Positions 8,369 to 17,100 of a DNA stretch of 29,471 nucleotides are shown one piece after another; the stretch's first letter is position 1; each line of letters opens with the position of its first letter. This stretch comes from a virus. A model generated the notes under the pieces. That model saw nothing but the letters and a program-made list of their open reading frames with translations, had not been told where the DNA came from and searched no databases. Position numbers and translations under genes: made by a program. Where the stretch lies: IMG/VR virus record IMGVR_UViG_3300027881_000054, positions 1 to 29,471 of that record; one strand, given 5' to 3'.

Positions 8369-8811
8369 GTGCCACCAATCTATTTGAAGATGATGTCCTT
8401 GACCTCCTCTTTACGAATGTCGCGGCTCCGAATGTTGGTGATGCAGCCGGATTGCAGCCTTCCGCTGCTGCTGGTAACTGGCATATCTCATTGCACACTG
8501 GCGATGCGATCAGCGACACCTCGACGTTGCAGACGGACAACGAAGCTGCATACACGAACTACGCACGAGTCGCGGTCGTTCGATCGGTCGCTGGCTGGAC
8601 GGTTGCATCAGGAGTGGCAACCAATGACGCATTGATCACGTTCCCTCAGTCCGCATCTGGACCGGAGACCGAGACCGATGTTGGCCTGGGATTCGCGGCG
8701 GCTGGTGCGGGAGTGTTGCAGATCTTCTCGCCACTCGATGCAGACCTCATCGTCAACAATCTGACGACACCGGAATTTGCGATCGCAGCTTTAGCAATAT
8801 CATTGGATTAG
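8365..8811 (+). CDS. Phage virion protein of the small beta-rich appendage type
   Basis: A 148-residue protein. The opening FEDDVLDLLFTNVAAP, then NWHISLHTGDAI, a TLQTDNEAAYTNYARVAV strand and the late ALITFPQSASGPETETDVGLGFA segment follow the pattern of a widespread small phage protein. In that family an N-x-x-L-D-x-L[FL]x-N start precedes a HISLHT strand and an [EN]xx-x-xYxR[VI]xV motif. Such proteins lie beside tail-fibre genes and are thought to be virion components. No signal peptide or enzyme motif is seen. It is the last gene of a run of overlapping starts. A 35-bp gap follows before the next gene. Confidence 0.6.
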   Translation: MSATNLFEDDVLDLLFTNVAAPNVGDAAGLQPSAAAGNWHISLHTGDAISDTSTLQTDNEAAYTNYARVAVVRSVAGWTVASGVATNDALITFPQSASGPETETDVGLGFAAAGAGVLQIFSPLDADLIVNNLTTPEFAIAALAISLD

Positions 8812-8846
8812 TTCAGCACACTTGTTGTGCCATATAGGAGAACGAA

Positions 8847-9326
8847 GTGAAGGATCTATTTACATCGAAGCAGGTGAACGTCCAGCAAGCCATGGACATC
8901 GTGCAGTTGGTACTGGGCTCGAACAAGATTCGGCTCTACTACCACACGACCTTTTCGCTTTGCTCGAAGATCCAGGGAGCGTCAAAGATTGCGATGCAGC
9001 ACGAAGGCGTGAAGCCTGAGTTCTGGAATAAGCTGGCCAAGTACGATCGGACGACGATCGATACTCCGGTGAACAAGACGTATCGTCGATCGCCACACCT
9101 GGCCAACGTGGAAATGATCGATGTGAAGATCAAGGGATCGCTAGTCGTCCTGGTGTTTGATGACCTGGTAGCGAAGTTCCATTACACCGATGCAGCGAAG
9201 CTGTGCGTGTGGCTGCGACGATCAGCCAAGCAGGCGAAGAACTGGGCCGGAGATCGCAGTCAGATTTGGAATACCTATGCCAATCTCACGGATGCGGAGA
9301 CGAACGACAAGGTGATGCTCGCATAG
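8847..9326 (+). CDS. Hypothetical protein, GTG start
   Basis: A 159-residue protein. The GTG start is supported by an AGGAG ribosome-binding site six bases upstream and by lack of another start nearby. The protein is basic and mixed alpha/beta: an N-terminal helix (KQVNVQQAMDIVQLVLG), a central strand pair (VEMIDVKIKGSLVVLVFDDLVAKFHY), and a basic tryptophan-rich helical end (LCVWLRRSAKQAKNWAGD). No motif is recognised. It opens a new sub-block after the short gap at 8812-8846. The function is unknown, and a regulatory or DNA-contacting role is as possible as a structural one. Confidence 0.6.
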   Translation: MKDLFTSKQVNVQQAMDIVQLVLGSNKIRLYYHTTFSLCSKIQGASKIAMQHEGVKPEFWNKLAKYDRTTIDTPVNKTYRRSPHLANVEMIDVKIKGSLVVLVFDDLVAKFHYTDAAKLCVWLRRSAKQAKNWAGDRSQIWNTYANLTDAETNDKVMLA

Positions 9327-9378
9327 GATAGTGGATCCACCGGGCCCAGTAGAGAACGCAAGAGTCGAGATTACAACG

Positions 9379-9837
9379 ATGGCAGATGACATTCGTACCG
9401 TAGTAAAGGATTTCAACAGAGATCTGCTGAGGGAAGAACTCGTGGCATCAGTTCTTCCGTTCGAGTCGTTGCACCTGGCTGGCTTTGAACCGAGAGGCAG
9501 ACCGAGGATTGTCTTTGAGCCAACTCCTGGTCCGAAGCTGATTTCTGAGGATAAGGTAAACAATATCCAGGATTTTGCTGACCCTGGTGAGATTCGATTC
9601 GTGTTTACGACTGCTCTCACTGTGCCGCAGGCCGCAGCACTTGATGTACTTCTCGCCGCTCACGATCACACTCAGCGCACCACGGACCAGGGTAGAAGGA
9701 CCAGGGATGAGATTGAGTTGAGCGAACTGGAAGCGGCCTTTCCGAACTGGGATACCTTCACTGGGCCAGAGAGGAATGACTTCCTTGAAAAGCTCTCACG
9801 ATCGTATCTTCGTTATCGGAGAAATTCGGACTTCTGA
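9379..9837 (+). CDS. Hypothetical phage protein
   Basis: A 152-residue product if it starts at ATG 9379. GTG 9331 in frame would add 16 residues and has an AGGAT upstream, so the start is uncertain. The protein has an N-terminal helix (DDIRTVVKDFNRDLLREELVAS), a strand region with GFEPRGRPRIVFEPTP, a PGEIRFVFTTALTVPQAAALDVLLAAHD segment, and a helical charged C-terminus. The 'AHD' segment after a short beta hairpin is reminiscent of small baseplate or fibre-linked phage proteins, but I do not name a family. Its stop overlaps the start of the fibre gene (TGATGG), which suggests coupled expression. Confidence 0.55.
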   Translation: MADDIRTVVKDFNRDLLREELVASVLPFESLHLAGFEPRGRPRIVFEPTPGPKLISEDKVNNIQDFADPGEIRFVFTTALTVPQAAALDVLLAAHDHTQRTTDQGRRTRDEIELSELEAAFPNWDTFTGPERNDFLEKLSRSYLRYRRNSDF

Positions 9838-11288
9838 TGGCCAAGCTGCTTACAGATTTCGTCCTGACTTCGGCTTACGTTTACACCGGGACGTTCGCTG
9901 ACATCACTGGCATGTCAGATACCGTTAGCGTCAAGGATACGGAATCCGTTGTGATCCTGATGACATCGAATGTACCAGCGGAAAACATCGTCGCTAGTCT
10001 TTGCGTTGAATATCGATTCACTGTTGATGGCTCGCCGGTTGGTGGAGAGCTTTCATCCATGCTTGATGATAACGATGAGTTCAGTGGCATAGAAATGATG
10101 TACGCAGTGACTGGGCTTTCGGCTGGCAATCATACGTTTGCGGTCCAGGGGCGCAATCGATTGGGGAATGGCGAGGTCGATACGACCAGGAACAGAACAT
10201 TCCAGGTTCTGGAACTCGACTTCGGCAGCGCGGAAATACTGGTCGATCTGACAAGCAGTTCAGCGGACACCTCACCAGCAACCTGGGCCGATGTCGCTGG
10301 ATTGACTACGAGCGCCACACCGGAAGCAGGATCCTTGCTGCTATTCACTGCTGGTCTCCCGCCATTGTCGGATGAAAACGATGAGATGGGCGACTACCAG
10401 TTTGCGATCGATGGTGTTCGAGATGGACCGAACCTTGGCAGCCACAATAGAAGACCGGATAGAACAGACTCGCTCTCAATGTCCTGGGCAGAGGACGGAG
10501 TATCTGCTGCGTCACATACGTTCTCGCTTCAGTGGGAGGATCGTCGCAGGCAACCTCAAACGGATACGACGAGAACCAGGTATCTCCAGGTCATTGAGAT
10601 CAAGGACTTTTTCAGTCTTGAGATTGACAATGTTTCACTTGCTGCGGATGCAGCGCCAGGCGCTTTTGCCAATATGGTTGGCATGTCAGGCAACGCTACC
10701 ATCGATAGCCTGGACAGCAAGGCTTTGATCCTGGCGAACTATATCCAGGATTCTGCTGGCAACCAAAAAGATCGGGCCGACAGCAGGTTGACTGTTGGTG
10801 GCACCTTCGAGGGTGCGGAGCAGGCGAACCTCAAAAGAAATGCCGATCGCACCGGCAGCACGATGATGAACCGGGCCGCAGATGGAGAATCAGGCGTAAC
10901 TGCTTTCGCGTTGCAGTGGGAGCAGGGATTGAACACTCCGAATGCTGACACTGGCAGGAACCGCACCTTCCAGGTTATTGATCTGCTAACCACCGCAGGA
11001 CAGATCGAGGCAAGCGCCGATCTTGTGTTCAGTGCGACAGCAGACTTGAGAGCATTCGGAGCATTGAGCGCGAGCCCGGCCATGGTCTTTGCCCTGACTG
11101 CGAACCTGGGTGACAAGCAATTCATCAGTGCGAGCCCGGCCATGGTGTTTGACGTGGCCGCATCCATCCAGGATAAACAGCTCATCAGTGCAGGCCCAGT
11201 GATGGCATTCACACTGACAGCAGACATTCGGAATGGGACTCCGCAGACAGAGAATCTGAGTCGCCATATCGATCGGTTTATCAATTAG
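9837..11288 (+). CDS. Fibre/adhesin with three jelly-roll-like units and a 20-residue tandem repeat
   Basis: A 483-residue, mostly beta protein. Three homologous units of about 130 residues lie at about 1-129, 130-258 and 259-388. Each starts with an A-x-x-F-x-[DN]-[IMV]-x-G-[ML] strand, has an [FY]x[FV]x-G-x-x segment, a HTFxxQ or AFALQWE strand, and ends in [RT]NR-T-[FY]-Q-V-[IL]-[ED]-[LI] (RNRTFQVLEL, RTRYLQVIEI, RNRTFQVIDL). This end motif is typical of TNF-like phage receptor-binding sandwiches. Residues 390-469 are four back-to-back 20-residue repeats with a S-A-S-P-A-M-V-F core, then a short basic tail. It is the last gene of the appendage block. The internal triplication suggests growth by duplication. 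Confidence 0.65.
   Translation: MAKLLTDFVLTSAYVYTGTFADITGMSDTVSVKDTESVVILMTSNVPAENIVASLCVEYRFTVDGSPVGGELSSMLDDNDEFSGIEMMYAVTGLSAGNHTFAVQGRNRLGNGEVDTTRNRTFQVLELDFGSAEILVDLTSSSADTSPATWADVAGLTTSATPEAGSLLLFTAGLPPLSDENDEMGDYQFAIDGVRDGPNLGSHNRRPDRTDSLSMSWAEDGVSAASHTFSLQWEDRRRQPQTDTTRTRYLQVIEIKDFFSLEIDNVSLAADAAPGAFANMVGMSGNATIDSLDSKALILANYIQDSAGNQKDRADSRLTVGGTFEGAEQANLKRNADRTGSTMMNRAADGESGVTAFALQWEQGLNTPNADTGRNRTFQVIDLLTTAGQIEASADLVFSATADLRAFGALSASPAMVFALTANLGDKQFISASPAMVFDVAASIQDKQLISAGPVMAFTLTADIRNGTPQTENLSRHIDRFIN
11004..11243 (+). repeat. Four tandem 60-bp in-frame repeats
   Basis: The repeat units start at 11004, 11064, 11124 and 11184 and each encodes 20 residues. Units two and three share an identical 17-base block (core CGAGCCCGGCCATGGT, first copy at 11071, second at 11131, exactly 60 bases apart). 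The fourth is more diverged (caggcccagtgatgg at 11191), and the first is the most diverged. They encode the C-terminal fibre repeats. Confidence 0.85.
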
Positions 11289-11306
11289 ATCGGAGAAGTC
11301 TATAAT
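11277..11306 (+). promoter_or_regulatory. Possible promoter with consensus -10
   Basis: A perfect TATAAT lies at 11301-11306, just after the stop of the fibre gene and about 37 bases before the start of the GNAT-like gene, in one of the few non-coding gaps. The -35 candidate (TTTATC at 11277-11282, 18-base spacing) is poor. A chance match in a short gap cannot be excluded. Confidence 0.3.
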
Positions 11307-11342
11307 GCGAGACCATCGGAGTAGGAGCTAACGGAGGCCGGC

Positions 11343-11882
11343 ATGAAGAAAGTAAAAATTCGCAGGGCAACACCCTGGGATGTGATTAAGATAGCCCATT
11401 TACTGAAACGTGCGGCTAAGGAGCAAGCGGAAGACATCTGGTATTCGACGCTGAGCGTCAACGAAACGAAGCAGATCTTCCACATTTTGACTCTCATCGA
11501 TAGAGGCTTTGTCGTTATCGCTGAGGTTCAGGATCAGAAACAGATCGTTGCAGCGATGGGAATGTCCATCGGCAGGGATGATTGGAGCGACGACTGGGTA
11601 ATGCAGAACGATTGGACATACGTTCTGAAAACTTGGAGAGACACGGACGTTGCCGACCAGCTTATGAAAGCGGTCGAGGCATTTGCGGATAAAAGTGGAA
11701 ATCCGGCGACAGGGAAAGGGTTGCCAATCATTATAGGAATGATGACTGGCCGCGATACCGACTTGAAAGATAAGTTGATGGAGCGGAAAGGCTACCAATA
11801 TGGTGGTGGTAACTTTGTGAGGGCACCGAGCGATGTCCAAGAAATCGAAAGAAAGCAAGACGGAGATTCCGGCGTGGCTTGA
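11343..11882 (+). CDS. GNAT-fold acetyltransferase-like protein
   Basis: A 179-residue protein with a strong GGAGG ribosome-binding site at 11333-11337. The GNAT pattern is visible: an N-terminal KIRRATPWDVIKIAHLLKRAA (residues 5-25), a central FVVIAEV strand (56-62), a helix after the acetyl-CoA-binding loop region (DVADQLMKAVEAFADKSGN, 102-120), a beta-5 strand (LPIIIGMM) and a C-terminal MERKGYQYGGGNFVR (146-160). The normal R/Q-x-x-G-x-G/A loop is degenerate (WRDTDVAD), so catalysis is uncertain. GNAT-like genes next to internal virion proteins occur in several podovirus-type genomes. It overlaps the next gene by 50 bases. Confidence 0.7.
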   Translation: MKKVKIRRATPWDVIKIAHLLKRAAKEQAEDIWYSTLSVNETKQIFHILTLIDRGFVVIAEVQDQKQIVAAMGMSIGRDDWSDDWVMQNDWTYVLKTWRDTDVADQLMKAVEAFADKSGNPATGKGLPIIIGMMTGRDTDLKDKLMERKGYQYGGGNFVRAPSDVQEIERKQDGDSGVA

Positions 11883-12903
11883 GTCAGGCAGCCAAAAGGC
11901 TGTAGGCATAGCCGAAGGAATTGCAGATCGGCCTTACACTCCATACGAGGCCCAGCGGTTTGCGGAGCTGGATCCGAATGAGCAGAAAGCCATTGAGATG
12001 GCTGCGACTGAAGGTGGAGCATATCGCCAGGACTTAGACCGTTCACGAGAGTTTGCCGAAACGGCAGGCCAGTCATTCCTCGACGCCGACATCCAGGCGT
12101 ATATGAATCCGTACATCGAGAGCGCACTTGAGCCAGCGGCTCGTGAGCTTCGTGAAGAAGGGCTACGTACCCAGCAAAGATTACGTGGCCAAGCCGGCAT
12201 GGCAGAGGCATTCGGTGGATCCAGAGCTGCGATCCTGGAATCCGAAGCCAGTGGCAGGCACCTGGAAACCATCAACGATTTGTATGAGCGTGGATATGCT
12301 TCGGCATACGAGTCCGCGGCTAATATGTTCGACAAGGATCGTGTGGCGGCTCGTGCTGCTTCAGATCAGTTCAGAGCGATCGGATCCGAAGGACAGCAGA
12401 TGCTCTCCAACGAGATGAACAATCTCCTGGTGACAGGTGGATTGCGCCGAAACCTGGAGCAGGTCGGCCTCGACTTTGATTACGGACAGTTCCTGGAAGC
12501 CAGGGACTGGGACGTGACCAACCTGGAACCTTTACTTAGAACATTGTCAACCGTGCCGCACGGAACGACCACTACCGAGACGACCAAAGGTGGTGAGTTC
12601 CAGGCAGTCCTGGGTGCAGCGGCGACAGTCGGCGCGGCTTACTTCAGCGGTGGCCTGAGTACGATGCTGACGAAAGGAGAGGAAGACCCGGCATCTGACA
12701 TCAGATTGAAAGATAACGTCGAGTTGATTGGTAAGCGTGGAAAATTCAACTGGTACAAGTGGACCTGGAATGATTTAGCGAAGGCTATTGGTGCCGACAA
12801 ATATCCGTCTGAAGGTGTGATGGCAAACGAAGTAATGAAGACCAGGCCAGATCTTGTGGGCCTGAGAGATGGTTATTTAACTGTCTCCTACGAGGGGATA
12901 TAG
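11833..12903 (+). CDS. Internal virion protein with C-terminal S74-type chaperone motif
   Basis: A 356-residue protein. The N-terminal part (about 10-210) has the PAWLESGSQKAV...IADRPYTPYEAQRFAELDPNEQKA opening and long helices (DLYERGYASAYESAANMF) seen in phage internal or ejection-type proteins. A hydrophobic Ala/Gly-rich segment lies at about 258-277 (VLGAAATVGAAYFSGGL). From S288 the sequence SDIRLKDNVELIG, then a YKWTWND strand, EGVMANEVMKTRPDLV and a terminal YLTVSYEGI match the intramolecular chaperone (peptidase S74) family. The Ser-Lys pair used for self-cleavage corresponds to S288 and K293. If active, cleavage just before S288 would free about 69 residues. It starts inside the GNAT gene, and its stop is one base before the next start. 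Confidence 0.65.
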   Translation: MSKKSKESKTEIPAWLESGSQKAVGIAEGIADRPYTPYEAQRFAELDPNEQKAIEMAATEGGAYRQDLDRSREFAETAGQSFLDADIQAYMNPYIESALEPAARELREEGLRTQQRLRGQAGMAEAFGGSRAAILESEASGRHLETINDLYERGYASAYESAANMFDKDRVAARAASDQFRAIGSEGQQMLSNEMNNLLVTGGLRRNLEQVGLDFDYGQFLEARDWDVTNLEPLLRTLSTVPHGTTTTETTKGGEFQAVLGAAATVGAAYFSGGLSTMLTKGEEDPASDIRLKDNVELIGKRGKFNWYKWTWNDLAKAIGADKYPSEGVMANEVMKTRPDLVGLRDGYLTVSYEGI

Positions 12904-12904
12904 C

Positions 12905-14164
12905 ATGGGCAGAATGCTTGAAGAATATCTTGCGAATAACGTCCCTCAATTACAGGACATCGTTAGTGGCAAACCTCAACCTGGTGGTGCGACGACCTTT
13001 CCGTTGCCTCAAGACCAGCCGATGCCGATGCAGCCAATCGGCCCAGGTGGACAGCCGACCGCACCAATGGGTGCAATGCCTCCGCCTGGTGCGGTAAGCC
13101 CGGCAGCCGCGGCAACACCAACTTTCAACACACCACAGACTGGAGCGCCGAAGCCAGCAATGCCTCCGGTAGATGCTCAGCCCCAGGAAGACAAGAGTGC
13201 TGAGTTTGAGGATGGCCCGAATAGCTTCGCCGCAATGGCTAAAGAAGCGCCCGAAGAAGATAAGGAAAAAGCTGTCAAGGTCATGGAAGACCAGGGTGTC
13301 GATATTGAGGCTGAGCATGCCAAGATCGTTGGAGACACCGGAGAAGGAAAGGGCAAGGGATTAAGCAAGCAGGAGAAGGCACTGATCCTAATGGAGTTTG
13401 GCCTGAATCTGATGGCCTCGTCCGGTACAGGTCAGGGCACCTGGGCCAGCGACATCGGCCAGGCTGGTGGAGCTGCGCTTGCAGGTCACATGGGACGTAA
13501 GACAGCGAAGCAGAAACAGCTCATCGAGGCAGAAGACAGGAAGCTCGAACGACAACTGAAGCAAGCGAAGATTGATAAGGCTACGCGGCCAGAGACATCG
13601 ATCGAGACGGACAACGCCGGCAACATGATCATCGTCGATCAGCAGAGTGGTAAATCAAAGCCAGTGCTGATGGATGGTAAGCCGGTGACAGCCGGCGACC
13701 AGGACAAGCTCGACTTCGAGGTCAAGCGGGAAGCATTCAAGGCGGCTTACGGATCTGAGATAAAGAATCCAGAGGAGCTGGAGCGCAGAGCTGTGGCTTT
13801 CGCAAACAGTGTTCGCCAGGTGGCTTTCCCGAAATTGGCTCGACAGGACCAGGCCAAGGCCATCATCAAAGAGCTGAACGAGGGCAAGAACGCCAGCCAG
13901 AAATTCATTGTCAACGGCGAGGAAAAACGCTGGAAGAACATGACTTACGCCGAGAAGACCAAGACCGCTACGCAGATGGTCGATATGGCTATGGCTGCGG
14001 CGGAAGGTGGCGTCACCAGCTCAGATGGTGCCGGTGCGAACTTTGGTCTCAATGACGAACAGGTCCAGGGCCTGGAGCCGAACACGAAGTACAAGCTCTC
14101 GAATGATACCTGGGTAGCCAAGCGCAACGGTAAGCTCGTAGAAGTCGATCCTCCGGCACAGTAA
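12905..14164 (+). CDS. Putative internal/ejection virion protein, Pro-rich N-terminus
   Basis: A 419-residue protein. Residues about 22-95 are Pro/Gly/Gln-rich and probably disordered. An acidic segment follows (EEDKEKAVKVMEDQGVDIEAEH). Residues about 150-200 carry an amphipathic Gly/Ala-rich stretch, LMEFGLNLMASSGTGQGTWASDIGQAGG, of a kind seen in phage ejection proteins, followed by a basic helix (MGRKTAKQKQLIEAEDRKLERQLKQAK). The second half is mixed with no known domain. The stop overlaps the ATG of the giant gene (TAATG). The position, directly before the giant polyvalent gene, supports packaging inside the capsid or delivery with it. No enzymatic motif is seen. Confidence 0.55.
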   Translation: MGRMLEEYLANNVPQLQDIVSGKPQPGGATTFPLPQDQPMPMQPIGPGGQPTAPMGAMPPPGAVSPAAAATPTFNTPQTGAPKPAMPPVDAQPQEDKSAEFEDGPNSFAAMAKEAPEEDKEKAVKVMEDQGVDIEAEHAKIVGDTGEGKGKGLSKQEKALILMEFGLNLMASSGTGQGTWASDIGQAGGAALAGHMGRKTAKQKQLIEAEDRKLERQLKQAKIDKATRPETSIETDNAGNMIIVDQQSGKSKPVLMDGKPVTAGDQDKLDFEVKREAFKAAYGSEIKNPEELERRAVAFANSVRQVAFPKLARQDQAKAIIKELNEGKNASQKFIVNGEEKRWKNMTYAEKTKTATQMVDMAMAAAEGGVTSSDGAGANFGLNDEQVQGLEPNTKYKLSNDTWVAKRNGKLVEVDPPAQ

Positions 14165-17100
14165 TGGCTGTCGAGATCCTGGAATCAGTCAAGGACGACG
14201 AGGTTGAGGAAGAACAGGAGCTGACCACAGGGACAATCACACCTGCCCCTGTCACGCTGAGCGGCGAGACTGCGCCTGATCACTACACCTTCGCATCACC
14301 GATCAAGGTCGGAGAGCCAGAAGAACCTGGATTCTTCAGCGGTGCCTTTGATGCGTTCGATGAGTGGCGAGATAAGAAGCGAGCGGAGGTCGTGCCATTC
14401 ACTCGTGATGAAGCGCGAGAAATAACCAAAGAGAATATCAAGCTCAACCGTGAGGTGATGGGCAACAAGGGCTTCGGCCAGTTCCAGTTTGGCGACAGCA
14501 GGGCACCGTCTCATTCATCCCTGGTTCGCGCCGGCCTTGAAGATCCACCGGAGGAAGAAGGCGAAGCCGCATTACTGCCTTATCTGCGTGATGATCCGGC
14601 CACGGTATCGCGGCCCAGGCTCGGACCAGAGCAGTCACGTATCGCCAGGGAGCAGGCGAAGTGGAAAACCTACCCGAAGGATCCTGCCGGATTCCTGATT
14701 GATCCAAGCAGGCCGCTCATCATGAGCGAGAGCGGTCAGACGCAATCCGAGGTCAGCAGGACGTTCGAGGCAGGTGGTCGCTACTACAACATCCCAAGCA
14801 TCGTAAATGGCGAGCAGGTCGATGACGAGCGAGCGATCGAGAATGCCAAGTCGATGATGAAGAAAGGCTGGATCTATCCCAGCTTTGACAGCCAGGAAGA
14901 AGCGATCGAGCAGGCCAAGGCCAGATCTGATTCGATCATGGATGCCAGGGCTGAGTGGCGTCAGCAAGATCTACCTGAGACCGAAGACGAGTGGGAAGAA
15001 TATATCGGCAAGACTCAGCCGAAGGATGAGATCGAGGAAGATCCCTGGGGCCTGGTGATCTGGGATCATGCGACCAATACGCCGGCTATGTTCAAGCGCC
15101 AGTACGGTGGTGCGAAAGCCTTCCTCAACGCACCACGAGATCTCGTTTACATCATCGAGGCAGCAGCCGATCAAGGTGTTGCACCAGAGGATAGCTTTGC
15201 CCTTGAAGCGGAGGCTTACGTAAGGGGCAAGGATCCTGCGGTGTACTACCAGGAGCTGCTGGATGGACTGGAGGAGAACGAGGACTTCCAGGAAGGCATG
15301 CGACTGCACCGGGAGGCCAGCTCGTATCTGCGAAACTATCAGCCGAACGTCGAAGAAGGCAGCCTCAAGTATTACACCGGAGCGATCCTGGAGGGCACGA
15401 TCAACATGGCTCCAGCCCTGATTGCGAGCGCAGTCACCAGGAGTCCCACGGTCGGTGCCGCTCTCATGGGCGGACAGGTATTCGCAGATCAATATGCGGA
15501 GTCGATCGAGGCCGGCAGATCTCACAGCCAGGCAGTCACCGATGGCACCATATTCGCAGCCGCGGAGATCCTGACAGAGCGCATACCGCTCGGAATCCTG
15601 ACCAAGGAAGGTGGAAGCCTACTCAAACGAGTTCTCAAGTCTGGAGGCGCTGAGGCTATCCAGGAGCCGATTACGCAGCTCATCCAGGAAGGCTACACGA
15701 TGGGAGTCATCAATGAGGAGATGACCCTGGGTGAGGCCCTGATCGAGCTGACGACGACTGAAGAAGGTCTCAAGATGCTGGGCCGCTCCGCCATCATCGG
15801 ATTCGGTGTTGGTGGCACCCTGGCAGCTTCGATGCACCCATTCTATGGCGGCATGACTGCTGAAGATGTGCCTGAGCCACCGGACCTCAAGAAGGCGAAG
15901 ACCAGTCTGCCATCTGAAAAGATCGAGGAGATCTCAGAGGAGGAGGCTGAGGAGTTTGGCCTGTCGAAGGTCGAGGTTAGTTTGGATCTCCTGGAGCGTG
16001 TTGCTGCCGGCGATCCGTTGACGATCGACGAACAGTACACTCTCACCAGCGAGGGCTACGGTCGCTTCATCAACGATGGCGAGCGTGTGGTCATGGATCC
16101 AAAGGGCATGCAGGCCCTGAAGAAACTACGTGATGGTTTTAGCCTGGAAGACGAAGCAGCCAGGGACAGTGTTCCTCGCAGGAGCGTTCGGCCTTCTGAG
16201 GAGCGCATCCAGGAAATCATGGCTGCCTATGAAAGCGTCAAGACAGCTAATCCAACAGCTATGTCCAGGATGGGCCCAGAGCTAAAGAGCCGGGTCGATA
16301 CCCAGTGGCAACAGCTCAACCAGGAAGCCAGGGACAGCATGGTGATGATCTTCGAGGAAATGGAGACCCTTGCCGAAGATGATAACCAGATCGATGTGCT
16401 GAAGAATCGAGTCGAAGTTCTTCTGGAACAGGTCGGCAAAGCAATCGAGGGTGAGCCACCGGAAGAACCAGTATTCCCTGAGTCCAAGGTTAAAAACACT
16501 GCTTTTCATGGGACGAATGTCCCGGTTGTCTTGGAGCCAGGCGTCATGCACTTTTCTGCTGATGTCGAGTTTTCCAAGAAGTGGGGAACCAAGGAGCTGG
16601 TTGAAGCAGAGATCAATATCGAGAATCCGGATTACTGGGATGACGCAGGCCGGCATCACGAAATCCTGGATGAGCCGGAAGAAATAGAACGGCTCAAGAG
16701 CGAAGGCTACGATGGCGTCATTATTCGCAATCGCATTGAAGGCTTGCCTGACAATTACGTGGTGTTCAATGCCGCGGAACAGGTGTCGATCAAAGAGCCG
16801 GCAGAGGTAATACCGGAAGGCACCATCACCGATGAAGAAGGCGAGCCTGTCATCGTGTGGCGTGGCGAACATGGTCTGCGCGAGGACCAGGATGAGGAGT
16901 TCCAGACCAGGGTAGGTTCGTTGTCATTTGGCAGCCTGAAGACCGCTACGGTCTATGCGAAGGATCCGAACGACCGGGTGAAGGACAAGGTAGCCAAGGA
17001 TCCTCGTGTCCAGGGTTACACGATCGCGATCAACAATCCGTTCGTCAATTCAAAGGACGATCCATTCGTTGATGTGAGTGAGATCCGCAGGAAGCTGGGG

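Noticed and set aside
8816-8830. Inverted repeat GCACA-cttgt-TGTGC after the stop at 8811, possible terminator
   Set aside because: Stem of only five pairs with no T-run, directly before a gene with a good ribosome-binding site on the same strand. Not convincing as a terminator; it could be a chance hairpin.
10739-11284. Reverse-strand frame of 181 codons opposite the repeat fibre gene
   Set aside because: The repeats it shows are the complement of the 60-bp fibre repeats. The plus-strand frame has the coherent beta-repeat pattern.
11400-11909. Reverse-strand frame of 169 codons across the GNAT-like gene
   Set aside because: The forward frame has a clear GNAT pattern and a GGAGG site; the reverse one has neither.
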